A DNA stretch of 49,378 nucleotides from Helochares maculicollis (Eukaryota > Arthropoda > Insecta > Coleoptera > Hydrophilidae). Shown one piece after another: positions 1-9,999 of the stretch; the stretch's first letter is position 1; every line of letters begins with the position of its first letter. The notes under the pieces are model-generated. The model searched no databases and was not told where the DNA came from. It saw nothing but the letters and a program-made list of their open reading frames with translations. The stretch spans positions 1-49,378 of the forward strand of contig JAWQRO010000200.1 in assembly GCA_033557835.1 (NCBI GenBank), read 5' to 3'. The position numbers and the translations under genes were made by a program.

Positions 1-345
1 AAGCAACCACGGCCGGAATGGAGCAAAAGGCACGATAAATTTATTTTACTGCACGACAATGCTCGACCTCACGTAGCGAAACCAGTGAAAACATACCTGG
101 AAACATTGATATGGGAAGTCTTAACCCACCCGCCGTATTCTCCAGATATTGCCCTTTCGGATTACCACCTGTTTCGATCAATGGCTCATGGTTTATCAAG
201 GGAAAAATTAACATCTTATGAGGATTGCCAAAATTGGATCAATTCATGGATTGCCTCCAAGGACAAAAAGTTTTTTCGACGGGGTATTCGCCAGTTACCT
301 GAAAAATGGGAAAAAGTAGGGGCAAGCGATGGACAGTATTTTTAA
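1..345 (+). pseudogene. mariner transposase, C-terminal part (cut by window edge)
   Basis: The frame is open from base 1 to a TAA ending at 345, about 114 residues. It carries the mariner signature HDNARPH and then HPPYSPDIALSDYHLF. From the Asp of HDN to the Asp of LSD there are 34 intervening residues, the DD34D catalytic spacing of mariner transposases (cut-and-paste, TA target). The usual APSDYHLF reads ALSDYHLF here. The reading frame is intact to the end, so this copy is younger than the other mariner relics in the window, but its N-terminus lies outside and its activity cannot be judged. It is followed by a short 3' untranslated stretch and a plausible inverted terminal repeat. Confidence 0.9.
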
Positions 346-398
346 TAATGTAATTTTTTATTTTCATTTCAAATAAATCGTTATTTTTTAATAAAAAA

Positions 399-426
399 CG
401 CTACGAATTAATTCCAACACCTAGTA
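399..426 (+). repeat. probable mariner 3' terminal inverted repeat and TA target site
   Basis: About 75 bases past the transposase stop the sequence reads CGCTACGAATTAATTCCAAC then ACCTAGTA. Read inward from the end this is CTAGGTGTTGGAATT..., like the (T/C)TAGGTG start of many mariner terminal repeats, and it is followed by TA at 425-426, the mariner target dinucleotide. The partner repeat lies outside the window, so the boundary is inferred. Confidence 0.55.
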
Positions 427-429
427 CAT

Positions 430-680
430 TACATAAAGAAATATTAAAAATATTCCCATGATATATATGTACCGAAATAGAATTGAATATTCCTTATGAA
501 TATATTAATGTGTTGAATATAGACATTGACGTTAGTGTTAATTATGAATTATAAAACTTTTGCTTTTAGTTGTAAAGAGCATGTAAGTGTTTGTAGTTTT
601 ATGATTATTAATCGCAGGTACTTTTATGTTGGACATATGTTTATACGGGAATGTTGAGTGGAGACACTTCAGATTTTTTT
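430..680 (-). repeat. dispersed repeat A, copy 1
   Basis: Reverse complement of a repeat also seen at 17284-17530 (+) and more diverged at 4660-4815 (+). Shared landmarks in order are: AAATCTGGAGTGT..CCACTC, AACATTCCCGTATAAA, TACCTGCGATTAATAAT, AAACACTTAC, AAAAGCAAAAGTTT, TATATTCAACACATTAATAT and ATATTCAATTCT. It begins just after the Penelope-like reverse transcriptase relic on the same strand. I do not recognise the family. Confidence 0.7.
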
Positions 681-894
681 GTTGTTGTGCTAAAGGCAGG
701 CACTGTATTGAATTTTTCGAGTTTCTGTTTATAAACGTATGACCCTGAAATTATTAAAGGAAATTGGGACGTATTTTGAATTATTAAGTTTTTTAGTTTT
801 TTCTTCTGCGGTATCGTCGTTATTTTTTGTTATGCACGAGACTGTATTTTTTATTAATTTATACGGGTAGTTATTTTCTAAAAACGCGTTTTCG

Positions 895-1665
895 ATTATT
901 TTTTTTCATATTTTTTGCTTTGAATTTTTGTCTGATAACTTAACGGATTTTGTGATTATGTTTGTTAGGATGTTTCTCGTTTGCGATATTGGGTGGTTTG
1001 AGTTGAAATGTATATTCTCCAGCTGTGTGTTGGTTTTTGGTACCAGTTTTAATTTTGTTGTTGTCTTCATGTATTAATATGTCTAGGAATGCAATTTTTT
1101 GTTGGATTCTATTTCCATGGTGAAGAATAATTTAGGGTGAAAGTTGTTAGAGTAATATGTGAGTATGATGTCGTTTACATATCTGAAGTAGAAGAAAGGT
1201 TTGGAGGGAAGTTTGTTTAAACATTCTCCTTCTAGATAATCTATTGTTAAATTGGTTATTGTAGGTGATAACGGTGATCCCATGGGGCATTCAAAAGTTT
1301 GCTGGTAGTATTTGTCTTGAAATATGAAATATGTAGAGTTTAAACATAGCTGAATTTCTATAAATTACTATTTGTTTAAGTCTGTCCGTTTTTTAAGTTT
1401 GTACCAGTACTTTTCGATGCTATTTATAGTTAAATTGATGAGGATGTTGGTAAAGAGCGACACATCTAAAGATATACGTTTATGTTGTTTGTATATGGAT
1501 TTGTTTTACAGTTTTTCTATGAAGTTGATAAGAATTTTGATAATTTGTTTGGAGGAGCTTCAATTGAAAGGGTCTATCCTTTTATGAATTTTGGGTAGAA
1601 AGTAAATTCGTGGTGGTTTAGTTTTTTGTAATGAGTCTGTTTTTAGTTTCTTCATTTATGTTTAA
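895..1665 (-). pseudogene. Penelope-like element reverse transcriptase, decayed
   Basis: Reading leftward from about 1665 the minus strand gives, in one frame with several stops: KTKPPRIYFLPKIHK, then SLDVSLFTNI, then CLNSTYFIFQDKYYQQ, then MGSPLSP near 1283 and FRYVNDI near 1180. After a frame change come FLDILIHE and NIHFNSNHPISQTRN. This order (LPKIHK, SLFTNI, MGSPLSP, YVDD-like YVND, FNSNHP) is characteristic of Penelope-like element reverse transcriptases. The catalytic YVDD box reads YVND. In-frame stops and at least one frameshift show it is dead. I did not find the GIY-YIG endonuclease that usually follows the RT; repeat A occupies that place. Confidence 0.85.
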
Positions 1666-2105
1666 ATTGTTGTAATAAAACATTTTAAGCTACTAAATAG
1701 CGTTTTATTCAAGAAATGTAAAAAACATTTTAAACGCGCGAAAACCGCTGTAAGAGCTATTCTTAGATTCTAAACTTTATACGTTTCCTATGTTAATATT
1801 CGAAATTTCACCTCGAAGCACAACACTAAAATATATATTATGTTATAGATAAACATCGCCAAGATAACTGTACTGAAATTTTAGTCCTAGAATTAAAGGG
1901 TTGACGGACACGCAAAATATAAAAATCTAAAGTTCTAGTTTTATTTCAGCATCGCATCTAAAGTTGGGTATGTAATTAATATAAAGCCGCTTGCTCATTT
2001 TTGCTGTATATATTAGACTGGTGAGGGGAAACACTCCAGACTTTTATAACCTAATTTGCTTAGGTATTTAATAAATTATCTGGATAATCTTAATATTTAA
2101 TCAAT
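1666..2105. other. intergenic, AT-rich; one short repeat A fragment
   Basis: No coding potential seen. At 2020-2050 there is a minus-strand fragment matching the start of repeat A (reverse complement CTGGAGTGTTTCCCCTCACC). Otherwise nothing recognisable before the FRMD promoter region. Confidence 0.5.
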
Positions 2106-2358
2106 GGAACCAGTCACCTTGGGGGAGTGAAGGTAGCGGATTGCCATAAAACTTCGGCAAAGTCCGCGCCCGGTCCGTGCATCTCCGGCAAAACTGTCAA
2201 ATGCGGTAGCTCTGGTGTGCTGTCAAACGGTATTTAATGTGTCAAATTTGATTTTCGCGTTGTGTTTCAAAAAACATTTTGTTAATGTTTTTTACTTGTT
2301 TTAGTTTTAGAGGAAACGCGGTGTTTATTTTAGGATAAACACATGGTATATTGTAACA
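2106..2358 (+). promoter_or_regulatory. probable promoter and 5' UTR of the FRMD gene
   Basis: A locally GC-richer stretch (about 2106-2230) directly precedes the first coding exon. It contains three TGTCAAA motifs on the same strand, starting at 2195, 2221 and 2240. No transcription start can be placed. The 5' leader runs at least from the in-frame TAG at 2308-2310 to the start codon at 2359. Confidence 0.4.
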
Positions 2359-2454
2359 ATGCTAAAATTTGGATCGAGAGGTGACACAAATATTGTTTAC
2401 AAATGCACTGTCAGATTACTCGAAGACACAGAAATTTTGGAGTGCGAGTATAAG
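2359..2454 (+). CDS. FRMD3/5: FRMD gene coding exon 1
   Basis: Residues 1-32, start of the F1 lobe. It ends AAG|GTGAAA in phase 0. It is the first in-frame ATG after the TAG at 2308-2310; the ATG at 2342 is out of frame. Confidence 0.88.
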
Positions 2455-5400
2455 GTGAAAATTTACTTTATATATTCTATCGTAAAACCTGTACATACCT
2501 TCAGATATTGGCGCTTAGACGTCAATAACATGGGGGTTGAATTATTAATATGACATGCCTTCTTGATCAAGTGTTGATCTCTGGTACACTTAAATTTCCA
2601 TAGGCTACTAACTAAATGGGGTTTTTGAAAAATTCTATAAATTCAAACTGCGAAATTCTAAACTAAAAATTGGCTTTTTAAAATCTAGGATCAAGAGAAG
2701 TCCTATTTTTTATTAATCAGAATTATTATTAACATTATAGTTTTAGTATGTGAATTTTTTCCAATTTTCACAACTAAGCTCGAGATTACCCATCTAAATA
2801 CGTTTTTAATTCTACAGTAATTTAAGCTAAAGGCAATAAAATGTAGGCACTATGAAATTGTGTTGATTTTGTGTCATTTACATTGATTGTTAAAGATTGA
2901 ACAGCTAGTTTGAAAATGGTTTCATGTTACTTGTAGATTTTAAATACTTGTGATTGTTTCTCGTAATTTAGATGATCAGTGCTAATCAGTTATTCTAATT
3001 TTGTTTCTGCGGCAGTGGTCAAGAGAGATTTTGCTAGTAACATTTATAATGGCAGATTCAACTTGAGACGATCATATATGTATATCTTTGTAGCCATGTT
3101 GACAAAGATATATTTTTAAAATTCGTGCAAGCGAAACTGAAGACACTATTTTTTGTTGTTTTGCGTGTGATATTCAATTTCATTAATTAAGTACAAGATT
3201 TCAACAGCAGGATTTTTTTCCAGCCGCATCATAAAGGCAAATTCTTATTAGAATATGTTTGTCAGCAATTGAATCTTGTTGAGCAAGATTATCTCGGGTT
3301 ACGGTATGTCGACGCAGCCGATCAAAGGGTAAGTGAAATTTTAACAATTTATTTCTTGAATGAGTACGTAAAAGAAACGAAAGCAATGTAACAATGATGT
3401 TACAATTTAGACCCGAATATGGGGTTCAAGGAAACCTAAACTTGGGAATTCAATTTCAGCATTGGTTAGACTTAGCCAAATCAATAGTAAAACAAGTGAA
3501 AGATTTGGACCCAGTTTTATTTAGTTTTCGGGTCAAATATTATCCGCCGGATCCGTTCCGCTTGAAAGAAGAAATCACTCGCTATCAGATTTTCTTGCAA
3601 TTGAAACGTGATTTACTTCATGGACGTCTCTACTGCGTGCCGAACGAAGCGTCCATGCTGGCAGCCCTTATTATTCAAGGGGAATTGGGGGACTATGACC
3701 CGGAAATACATGTGGGGAATTACATTTCCGATTATAAAATTTTGCTGAAGCAAACGGAAGCCATTGAAGAAAAAGCAATGGAGATCCACCAAAAACAGTT
3801 GAAGGGACAAAGCCCATCACAGATAGAAAATACTTTTTTAAAATTAGCGTCTCAGTTGGATACATATGGTATAGACCCGCATCCAGTGAAGGTAAATATC
3901 TAAAACAAATGATTTTTGATATGAAATTATGTTGTTGTGGCAGCTTTATCTACGAAATATAGTCTGTTATTTCTTACAATTTGCAGGACCACAAGAGCAG
4001 CCAACTTTACCTAGGAATTAATTATAGTGGGATTTTGACTTTTCAAGGTAGTAGGAAGACGCACCACTTCCGCTGGCCGGATATACAAAAAATAAATTAC
4101 GAAGGGAAAATGTTTATTATCCATTTAAACTACAATGACAAAAAGCACACAGTTGGGTTTAAATGTCCTACTGGGGCTGCTTGTCGCCATATTTGGAGAT
4201 GCGCTATTGAACAGATGCTATTTTTTACGTAAGTATTATTGTGATTTTAGGTCAACCTTTCTTGTTCTACTTCGTTTTGTATTTGTATAAAATACTTTTT
4301 CTACCGAACATTCAAAGCAGTGACTCATGTACATTGCCCCATGTGTCTAAGAGATGGAAAAAGAATGAATGTTTGGAAACGAAAGGTCCAGGTTGGCAAG
4401 GTTTCAGTGTTTTGCAACAGTTTTCTTTGTAATATAAATTCCAATAATTTAGATTTTGAACATGAGTCTTTCTTACAACAGTGACAGCCGTAAAGTGATG
4501 CGACACTTGAACGGTTTTAAAAATCTTGTGCTTTTCAACTGTGGAGTTTAATTTCAAATGTACTATTTGCTGATCGGAATTAATTTCGCACCGGCCAAGT
4601 TAAAGTACAAACTGGCTTAAAATATCATAACACTCTATTTAGGCTAGACCTGTGAAACAAAAATCTGGAGTGTTTTTACACTCACCATAATGAAAATTAA
4701 GTTTTAATCTTCGTAACTTACATAAACTACAACACATATATTCAACATTACAATACATTTTTAATATTTACTTTATATGTTTTGTTTAGTACATATAGTA
4801 TTTTAAGGTACAGTTTTAAATATTAATGTAAGTAATGCGCAGTCTTGTATACTACAAAAAGTAACAATATATTTTTCGGAAATCTAAAATTGAACGCATA
4901 TAAAGCATTTTGCATAAGAGTCCAATATTCAAGTGTAAATTTATAACCTAATAATTGCAGCTTATTGGATGAGAATCAACGGCAAGTGTTATAGACGAAG
5001 AAGATTTATATTTATGTATATACGGTAATTGTAATTTTTATCACAAAATGTAATTTTTTCTTGGTTTATAATTGAATATTAAATTATGATTTGTTATTCT
5101 TGTCCAAAACAAAAATAGGATTTAAAATCAATTATAACAATAAGAAAGTGAACTTGTTCTCCAGATGAACTCATAACCTTTACTTATATCTGATATATGC
5201 TACTGTCATATTATTAAAAGATGGCAATTAATTTTAATTTTGACTATTTTTGTACATTTTTATATGAATAATCTCGTTCAAACTATACATTCGTGCTTAC
5301 TTCACAGTAATTATTAATTCTGCAGCATCTCAGCTGAAAATCTTGCTTAAAAGGTGTAATTTTTGTGACAAAATACTGTTTCTAGTGCTTCTTTTAGTAT

Positions 5401-7557
5401 AAAACTTCAGATATAAGAGTTTTTCAGTGTATTTTATGCATATACAAAATTGCAAGTCACTAGCTCTATTTAAATACCTAGTTTACTTGTAAAGTTTAAA
5501 ACCTGTATAGGTAAACAGGTACTTTCGGTTGTCCCACTTGTCCCAAAAGTTGATACAGGTCTGATTTTGCTATCATAAATAGCCAAATATTTACATACAC
5601 ATACACAGACATCATGCCAAAAATGGTCAAAATGGATTTATGGGCTTCAAAACGTGAAAATCAATCAAAATCTCGACCTGGAATTTTGTCGTGATCGCAA
5701 ATAGCTTCCCTTTACCATACTGTCTACAGTAATATGGGAATGTAACAGTGAAGAATATTTTCTCAGGGAGTCTCTAATATTAAACAGTTGTAAAACCTTC
5801 TGCATAAGAGTCTAATTATAAATTCATAACCTAACATGGGAAACTATTTAGCAAAATCTCCGTGGGCATATGTCAAATTTTCCTAACCAACTTTTTCAAA
5901 TCTAATATTTTGAATGCAAGCAACATAATTTTATAACAAAATCTACTTTTTCCTATGTTTATAATTGAATATTACATTAATATTTATTTTATTCTGATCA
6001 GAATCAAAATTAGGATTTAAAATCAATTATAACAAAAAATTAAAACTCTGTTGGCCGAATTGGAATGCCTGACCATTGCATTAGGAAGCCTATCCAACTC
6101 CACATTATGACCTTGGTCACTCCTTGTGGGATATTAATTTTCGGGGTACGGGTTTTCCTGCTGTAAGAGGCTCATTGCCTATATAACAGCCTTATACTAT
6201 ACTTTGAAAAACAAGTACTTACAGCTATTTGCCGGCCACTATATTTTCGGATATCATCTTTAAGTAACTAAGGCTCCATTTTAATCAATAAAAATTCGAT
6301 ATTTACCCCATATCCCTTAGTGAGAGCGAATTTCAATTCAGATATCCAGTTTGTGCGTCTCAGAAGGATATTTTGCATTGTTGGCTAATTTTGTTGTTAC
6401 AATACAATTGAAATATAGATTTGAAAATTATTTAAAAAATCCGACTCTTTTTGGTAAAGTTCCGTTTATTCCATTGATAATCTTTTCTGTTAAGCAAAAG
6501 CTGTTCAGGTTTAATAATTCAACATATTTTTTCAAAGTCACATTCTGTTTAGGGGACTTTTCTAAATTTGTTGAAAACATTGTTTTTGTTTACTATACCT
6601 TCTTCACACAATTACTTCCCGGAGAAAGTAAAAGTCGGACAAGTATTTTATATGAAAGCATTCTTATTACAAAATATGTACATAATGTATGTTACTGTGT
6701 TTTTATTGAACAGATTACCTACAAGTTCAGATGCGCCCTCCGTTGTTTCCGGAGGCGGCTTTTTTTCTTGGGGTACTAAGTTTAAGTACACGGGACGAAC
6801 CGAAAAAGAAATTTTAGAAGATACCGAATCAAATCAAAGGGAAGAGCCCAGCATACAGAGGACGTCCAGTTTGAGGCGTAAAGCGTCTAGTGTTCCGGCG
6901 ACCCCCTCGACTCCTTTGCAGCCGCACTTAGGCTACAGCAGTTTACCTAGATCGAGTCATTCAGATGCGGGCGGTTCCCGAATGGAATCTAGCTCCAGCA
7001 CAGGCCTTTTGTCTGGAATCGATGGAGGATCCTCGCAAGCCTACGGGGATGTTGCTGCTTTAGAGACGGTCTGTGAAGATCAAGAAGCCATCGGTGGCAC
7101 GAAACTCAGAACGACTGTTCTCAAGGAGGATTCGATGGATCGATTCAGTGATTATTACTTTCGCGATTCATTCGAGCATTCCTCTTCAGAATCGCAACTT
7201 ATAGACAACAGTTACAGGAGCTACGATGCGACAAATCCATCGCATCGGTCCAGCAGGAGTCAAACTCCACTCTCCCACTCGCAAATGGACGGGCGCATTT
7301 GTTTGCCAAATGTAACGCACCAACGTAGAAACGTACAAAGGAACCGAAGATTCAACTTAATTAGGGCATTTGTACCTTCTTTTATAATCGTAACGATATT
7401 TATACTTTTTGCAACCGTTGTTATGTTAGAAACAGATTGCGAGTTGTTCGGAAGCCTTAGAAACATACCGGAAATGATCTCTCTGCGGTATCAAGTGTAC
7501 GAGCCGATAAAGAGATATTTTAGGGATAAACTATTCGTTTTGATAGTACGATTTTAG
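2359..7557 (+). CDS. FRMD3/5: FERM-domain membrane protein, FRMD3/FRMD5 type (whole gene, five coding exons)
   Basis: Coding exons 2359-2454, 3224-3328, 3460-3891, 3987-4228 and 6714-7557 join in phase into 572 residues, close to the usual length of vertebrate FRMD3/FRMD5. Residues 1-292 form a FERM domain: F1 begins KCTVRLLEDTEI; F2 contains FRVKYYPPDPFRLKEEITRY and GELGDYDPEIH; the PH-like F3 contains FKCPTGAACRHIWRCAIEQ. A FERM-adjacent region follows (about 305-335, KFKYTGRTEKE), then a Ser-rich linker with several SxSS and SHSQ stretches. A hydrophobic helix lies at about 511-530, and a C-terminal tail (RNIPEMISLRYQVYEPIKRY) matches the family ending. The family links membranes to the cytoskeleton and adhesion sites. 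The start is fixed by an in-frame TAG at 2308-2310 with no ATG between. Family assignment is strong; orthology to FRMD3 versus FRMD5 is not resolved. Confidence 0.93.
3224..3328 (+). CDS. FRMD3/5: FRMD gene coding exon 2
   Basis: Exactly 105 bases (residues 33-67), bounded by TTTTTTTCCAG and AGG|GTAAGT. It encodes GKFLLEYVCQQLNLVEQDY and LGLRYVDAADQR, the second half of the F1 lobe. The open frame on the opposite strand here is a shadow. Confidence 0.93.
3460..3891 (+). CDS. FRMD3/5: FRMD gene coding exon 3
   Basis: 432 bases (residues 68-211), acceptor CAATTTCAG and donor AAG|GTAAAT. It starts HWLDLAKSIVKQ, covers the end of F1 and the helical F2 lobe, and ends LDTYGIDPHPVK at the F2/F3 border. 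Confidence 0.95.
3987..4228 (+). CDS. FRMD3/5: FRMD gene coding exon 4
   Basis: 242 bases (residues 212-291 plus two bases of codon 292), acceptor ACAATTTGCAG and donor AC|GTAAGT. It encodes the PH-like F3 lobe, from DHKSSQLYLGINYSGILTF to CRHIWRCAIEQMLFF. Confidence 0.95.
4660..4815 (+). repeat. dispersed repeat A, copy in FRMD intron 4
   Basis: Begins AAAATCTGGAGTGTTTTTAC then ACTCACC, the hairpin-forming GAGTG..CACTC start of repeat A. It shares TATATTCAACA and TACATTTTTAATAT with other copies but is diverged. Confidence 0.6.
4905..5155 (+). repeat. repeat C, first copy of a direct pair
   Basis: Shares TGCATAAGAGTC, AATTTATAACCTAA, TTTATAATTGAATATTA and AGGATTTAAAATCAATTATA with 5795-6045, offset about 890-893 bases. 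It contains a perfect 10-bp inverted repeat, TTATAATTGA (5066-5075) and TCAATTATAA (5128-5137), also present in the second copy. Confidence 0.75.
5458..5755 (+). repeat. dispersed repeat B, copy 1
   Basis: Landmarks: TAGCTCTATTTAAA, GGTAAACAGGTACTTTCGGT, ACATACACATACACAGACAT, CATGCCAAAAATGGTCAAAA, CTCGACCTGGAATTTTGTCG and TTCCCTTTACCATACTGT. Other copies lie at 17919-18205, 35905-36235, 44725-44855 with a tail at 45225-45320, and 48966-49065, all on the plus strand. It resembles a repeat type widespread in insect genomes, but I cannot name the family. Confidence 0.75.
5795..6045 (+). repeat. repeat C, second copy of the direct pair
   Basis: Direct repeat of 4905-5155 with intervening repeat B. 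It has the same 10-bp inverted repeat TTATAATTGA..TCAATTATAA. Confidence 0.75.
6714..7557 (+). CDS. FRMD3/5: FRMD gene coding exon 5 (last)
   Basis: One base completing Thr292, then 280 residues and TAG. It holds the FERM-adjacent region, a Ser-rich disordered linker, the membrane helix FVPSFIIVTIFILFATVVML and the conserved juxtamembrane tail. The base composition is clearly less AT-rich than the surrounding intron, as expected of coding sequence. Confidence 0.93.
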
Positions 7558-7714
7558 ATTTTTTTAGCGTGATTGCTAAGTAGGTGGGATTTAAAAAAAA
7601 TACGACAATTCAAATTTAGAGTTTGCTGTAAAAATACATGAGTTTCGCTTGATGACTGATATTTTACAATCAAATGATTCAGTTGCTCTTTGAGGAGATT
7701 TTTAAACTTTTAAA

Positions 7715-7720
7715 AATAAA
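7715..7720 (+). terminator. candidate polyadenylation signal of the FRMD gene
   Basis: AATAAA 158 bases after the stop codon, the first canonical hexamer downstream. Its use is inferred. Confidence 0.5.
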
Positions 7721-9289
7721 TGGAGTGCCTGAGCAGTGAAGTAAGAATTTATATTTGCTACTTAATCATTTTTTTATCATTAAGTGTGCCACTTAATCTA
7801 CTTAAAATACTTCCAAATTGAAAAACGTAGTCTGGTTGGTACTATTCTATCTACATGATAGTGTTTGAAGGGCGAAATGTCGACAAGTCAAATTAAAGGT
7901 TGTTGTAGCGCCAAATACATACGGAAAGGTGAGGTTATTATTTAGTTATTTTAGTTATTGTTGATTTAGTCTCACATATTGGAGCAAGATATTAGGATTG
8001 CCACTGCTGGACACCTTAACTTCCATGTATGTATGAATTCTTTTACATGCCTTTTTGCAAGTTACACTACATGGGGAGATTTTTAAGTTGTCCTCAAATG
8101 ACGGGACACGAATGTTTTTCCTTCATCAAGAACAATATTGGGGGTTTACTAGGGAATATGATAAGGAATAGAAACTGGGTTGCTTGTGTAGAAATCACGC
8201 CACCTTTTTTGTGTGCCTTCTTCTCCTTGTGGGTTGGCTATCTTGATTTTGGACATTATTGATCAAAACAGTTGTATGGTAGTTAGTTATATCAAACTCG
8301 TGAGTTCTCAAGCTAAGGGTTTCTCCTGTTACTCGGTCTCTTTTTGCTTTAATTTTTTTTGCATTCTTAAGGTTTTTTTTTATGACAGCACTTTCGGTGG
8401 CTGTGTATTAACATTAAAGTATCCAAGAGTATGATTGGAACAAAATTGTATTGGAGATCTAGGAGACCTTCATTTCTTTCCTTTGGGCTTTTGAACAATC
8501 TGACAGTTTTACTACCCGCAATCTTTTCTTTGCTAGCTTTGCTGTTGTTCAAATATTAATTTGATGGGATTTTCAGTTTCCTACTTGGTAGACTTTAATT
8601 ACAAAGCAAAACCAAAACTACCGAATCATTTTAATGGTGATCTCCTGGACTCCTAAAAGGGAAGCAAATTGTGTTTCAGCAATAGTCTTATGTCTTCTCG
8701 TTGCACAAAGCATCTTTCTCTTGTATTTTGTTTTCACTGTATAACTTCTCAAAGTAGGTTTTTTATACGGAAACATTTATCTGCTATGTTTGTGCATTGT
8801 TCTTGTTTCTGTTTCAAATCATTCATCAGATTTGTTTGTATTCCATGGAGATCGTGTCCCAATTCAGATATAAATCTTTTTTCTATTTTTATATTTCTCT
8901 TTTCTGTGTTAACCCCAGTGCCATGCTTACTGTTTTCGGCTTTTGTTTTTGCTCTCGGCTGGCATCAATATTTGCTCTTTTAATGTTGTTACACAATTTT
9001 TTTCAGCTGTAATTTATAAGCATGTTTTTGTCATTTTCTACTGGAGGGATGGCATGGTTCTATATTGGATCATAGAGTCAACCAGTGATGTTAGAATGTC
9101 AAGTAATGACTTATTTACATTTTTTCAAGGCTTTTTGTTTTGTTAATAAAATTCAATGTACAACAATAATATTATTATCATGCTTTTTTGTTTGTTTTTT
9201 TGTTGTTTTGCATCAACAAAACAACAAAATCATTTCTAACATGCCACAAAATTCTTGCCCAAATTCAGTTTGAATTTGAATTTAATAAT

Positions 9290-9910
9290 TATATTAATTT
9301 TTCTTGATTTATCAAGGACCTTTCCCTAGAGTGAAGGCCTTCTCCAATTTTCTCCACCTATTTCTGTTATTTGCTTTATCCATCCAATCGTTTCCTGCTG
9401 CTTTTACAATTTCATGGAGCCATCACTCTGCCAGTCTGCTTCTGGTTCTTTTGTTGTCGGGCCCCTTCCATGAAGTTATCCTTTTTGCCTACCTATCATA
9501 TGTATAATATGGCCGGTCCACTTCCATTTCAGTATTTTGCAGTGTTTTAGAGCATTAATCAACATTGTTGTTTTGTTTTGTCTAGGCCTCTATTTTTATG
9601 TCTCAGTTTTAGATTCAGAAGGTTCATTTCCATGATTCTGGGTTGTTAATATTTTGTTTCTTGTTTGCCTGTTGAAAATCTATGTTTGAGATGCATAGGT
9701 GAGAGAAGGTAAGATACAAGAGTCTATTGCAATTTTCTTTAGCTTTATTCAAGTATTTGATTTTATAATTTCTTTGGAGCACCAACATTTTGCCAGGTCA
9801 TTTTTACACGTTTCATTGACATATTTGTGTTTAGATTTTTTTATCGTTTCCCTAGATATGCTTATTCTTGGACATAATCAAGCAAGACCCTCTTGAAGTG
9901 AATTGGGGAC
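9290..9910 (-). pseudogene. non-LTR retrotransposon, C-terminal part (continuation of the RT at 11067-11880)
   Basis: Minus strand, several frames: CILPSLTYASQT (about 9670-9720), LKWKWTGHIIHM (about 9495-9530), then AGNDWMDKANNRNRWRKLEK and AFTLGKGP followed by a stop (about 9315-9395). This is the typical tail of a non-LTR polyprotein, with the L-TYGSQTW-like, WxGHI and W..A.NR.RWR.LE.AF motifs. It is separated from its RT domain by another element at about 10000-11065. Stops and frame changes show decay. Confidence 0.7.
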
Positions 9911-9999
9911 TGCTGTTCGTCATAATTTTAGTTTTAATTGTGTCTTGGTCTAGAACAAATGTCACTATTGACACCATTAATTTCAAAATCTTGTTTGAA

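Larger units (their letters stand above)
4229..6713 (+). other. FRMD intron 4, filled with composite repeat A-C-B-C
   Basis: A 2,485-base intron between GTAAGT at 4229 and the acceptor TTTTTATTGAACAG at 6713. It holds repeat A (4660-4815), C (4905-5155), B (5458-5755) and a second C (5795-6045), all on the plus strand. The long open frames that run across the acceptor at 6714 are intron read-through, not extra exons. Confidence 0.8.

Noticed and set aside
3613..3865. Two minus-strand frames inside FRMD exon 3
   Set aside because: Shadows of a strongly conserved plus-strand FERM exon.
6351..6779. 142-codon open frame before FRMD exon 5
   Set aside because: It crosses the splice acceptor at 6713 in a frame different from the exon and has AT-driven composition. 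It is intron read-through.
8029..9273. Several 60-104-codon plus-strand frames
   Set aside because: They are Phe/Leu/Ser-rich and low-complexity, caused by T-rich sequence antisense to decayed retroelements. No motif is present.
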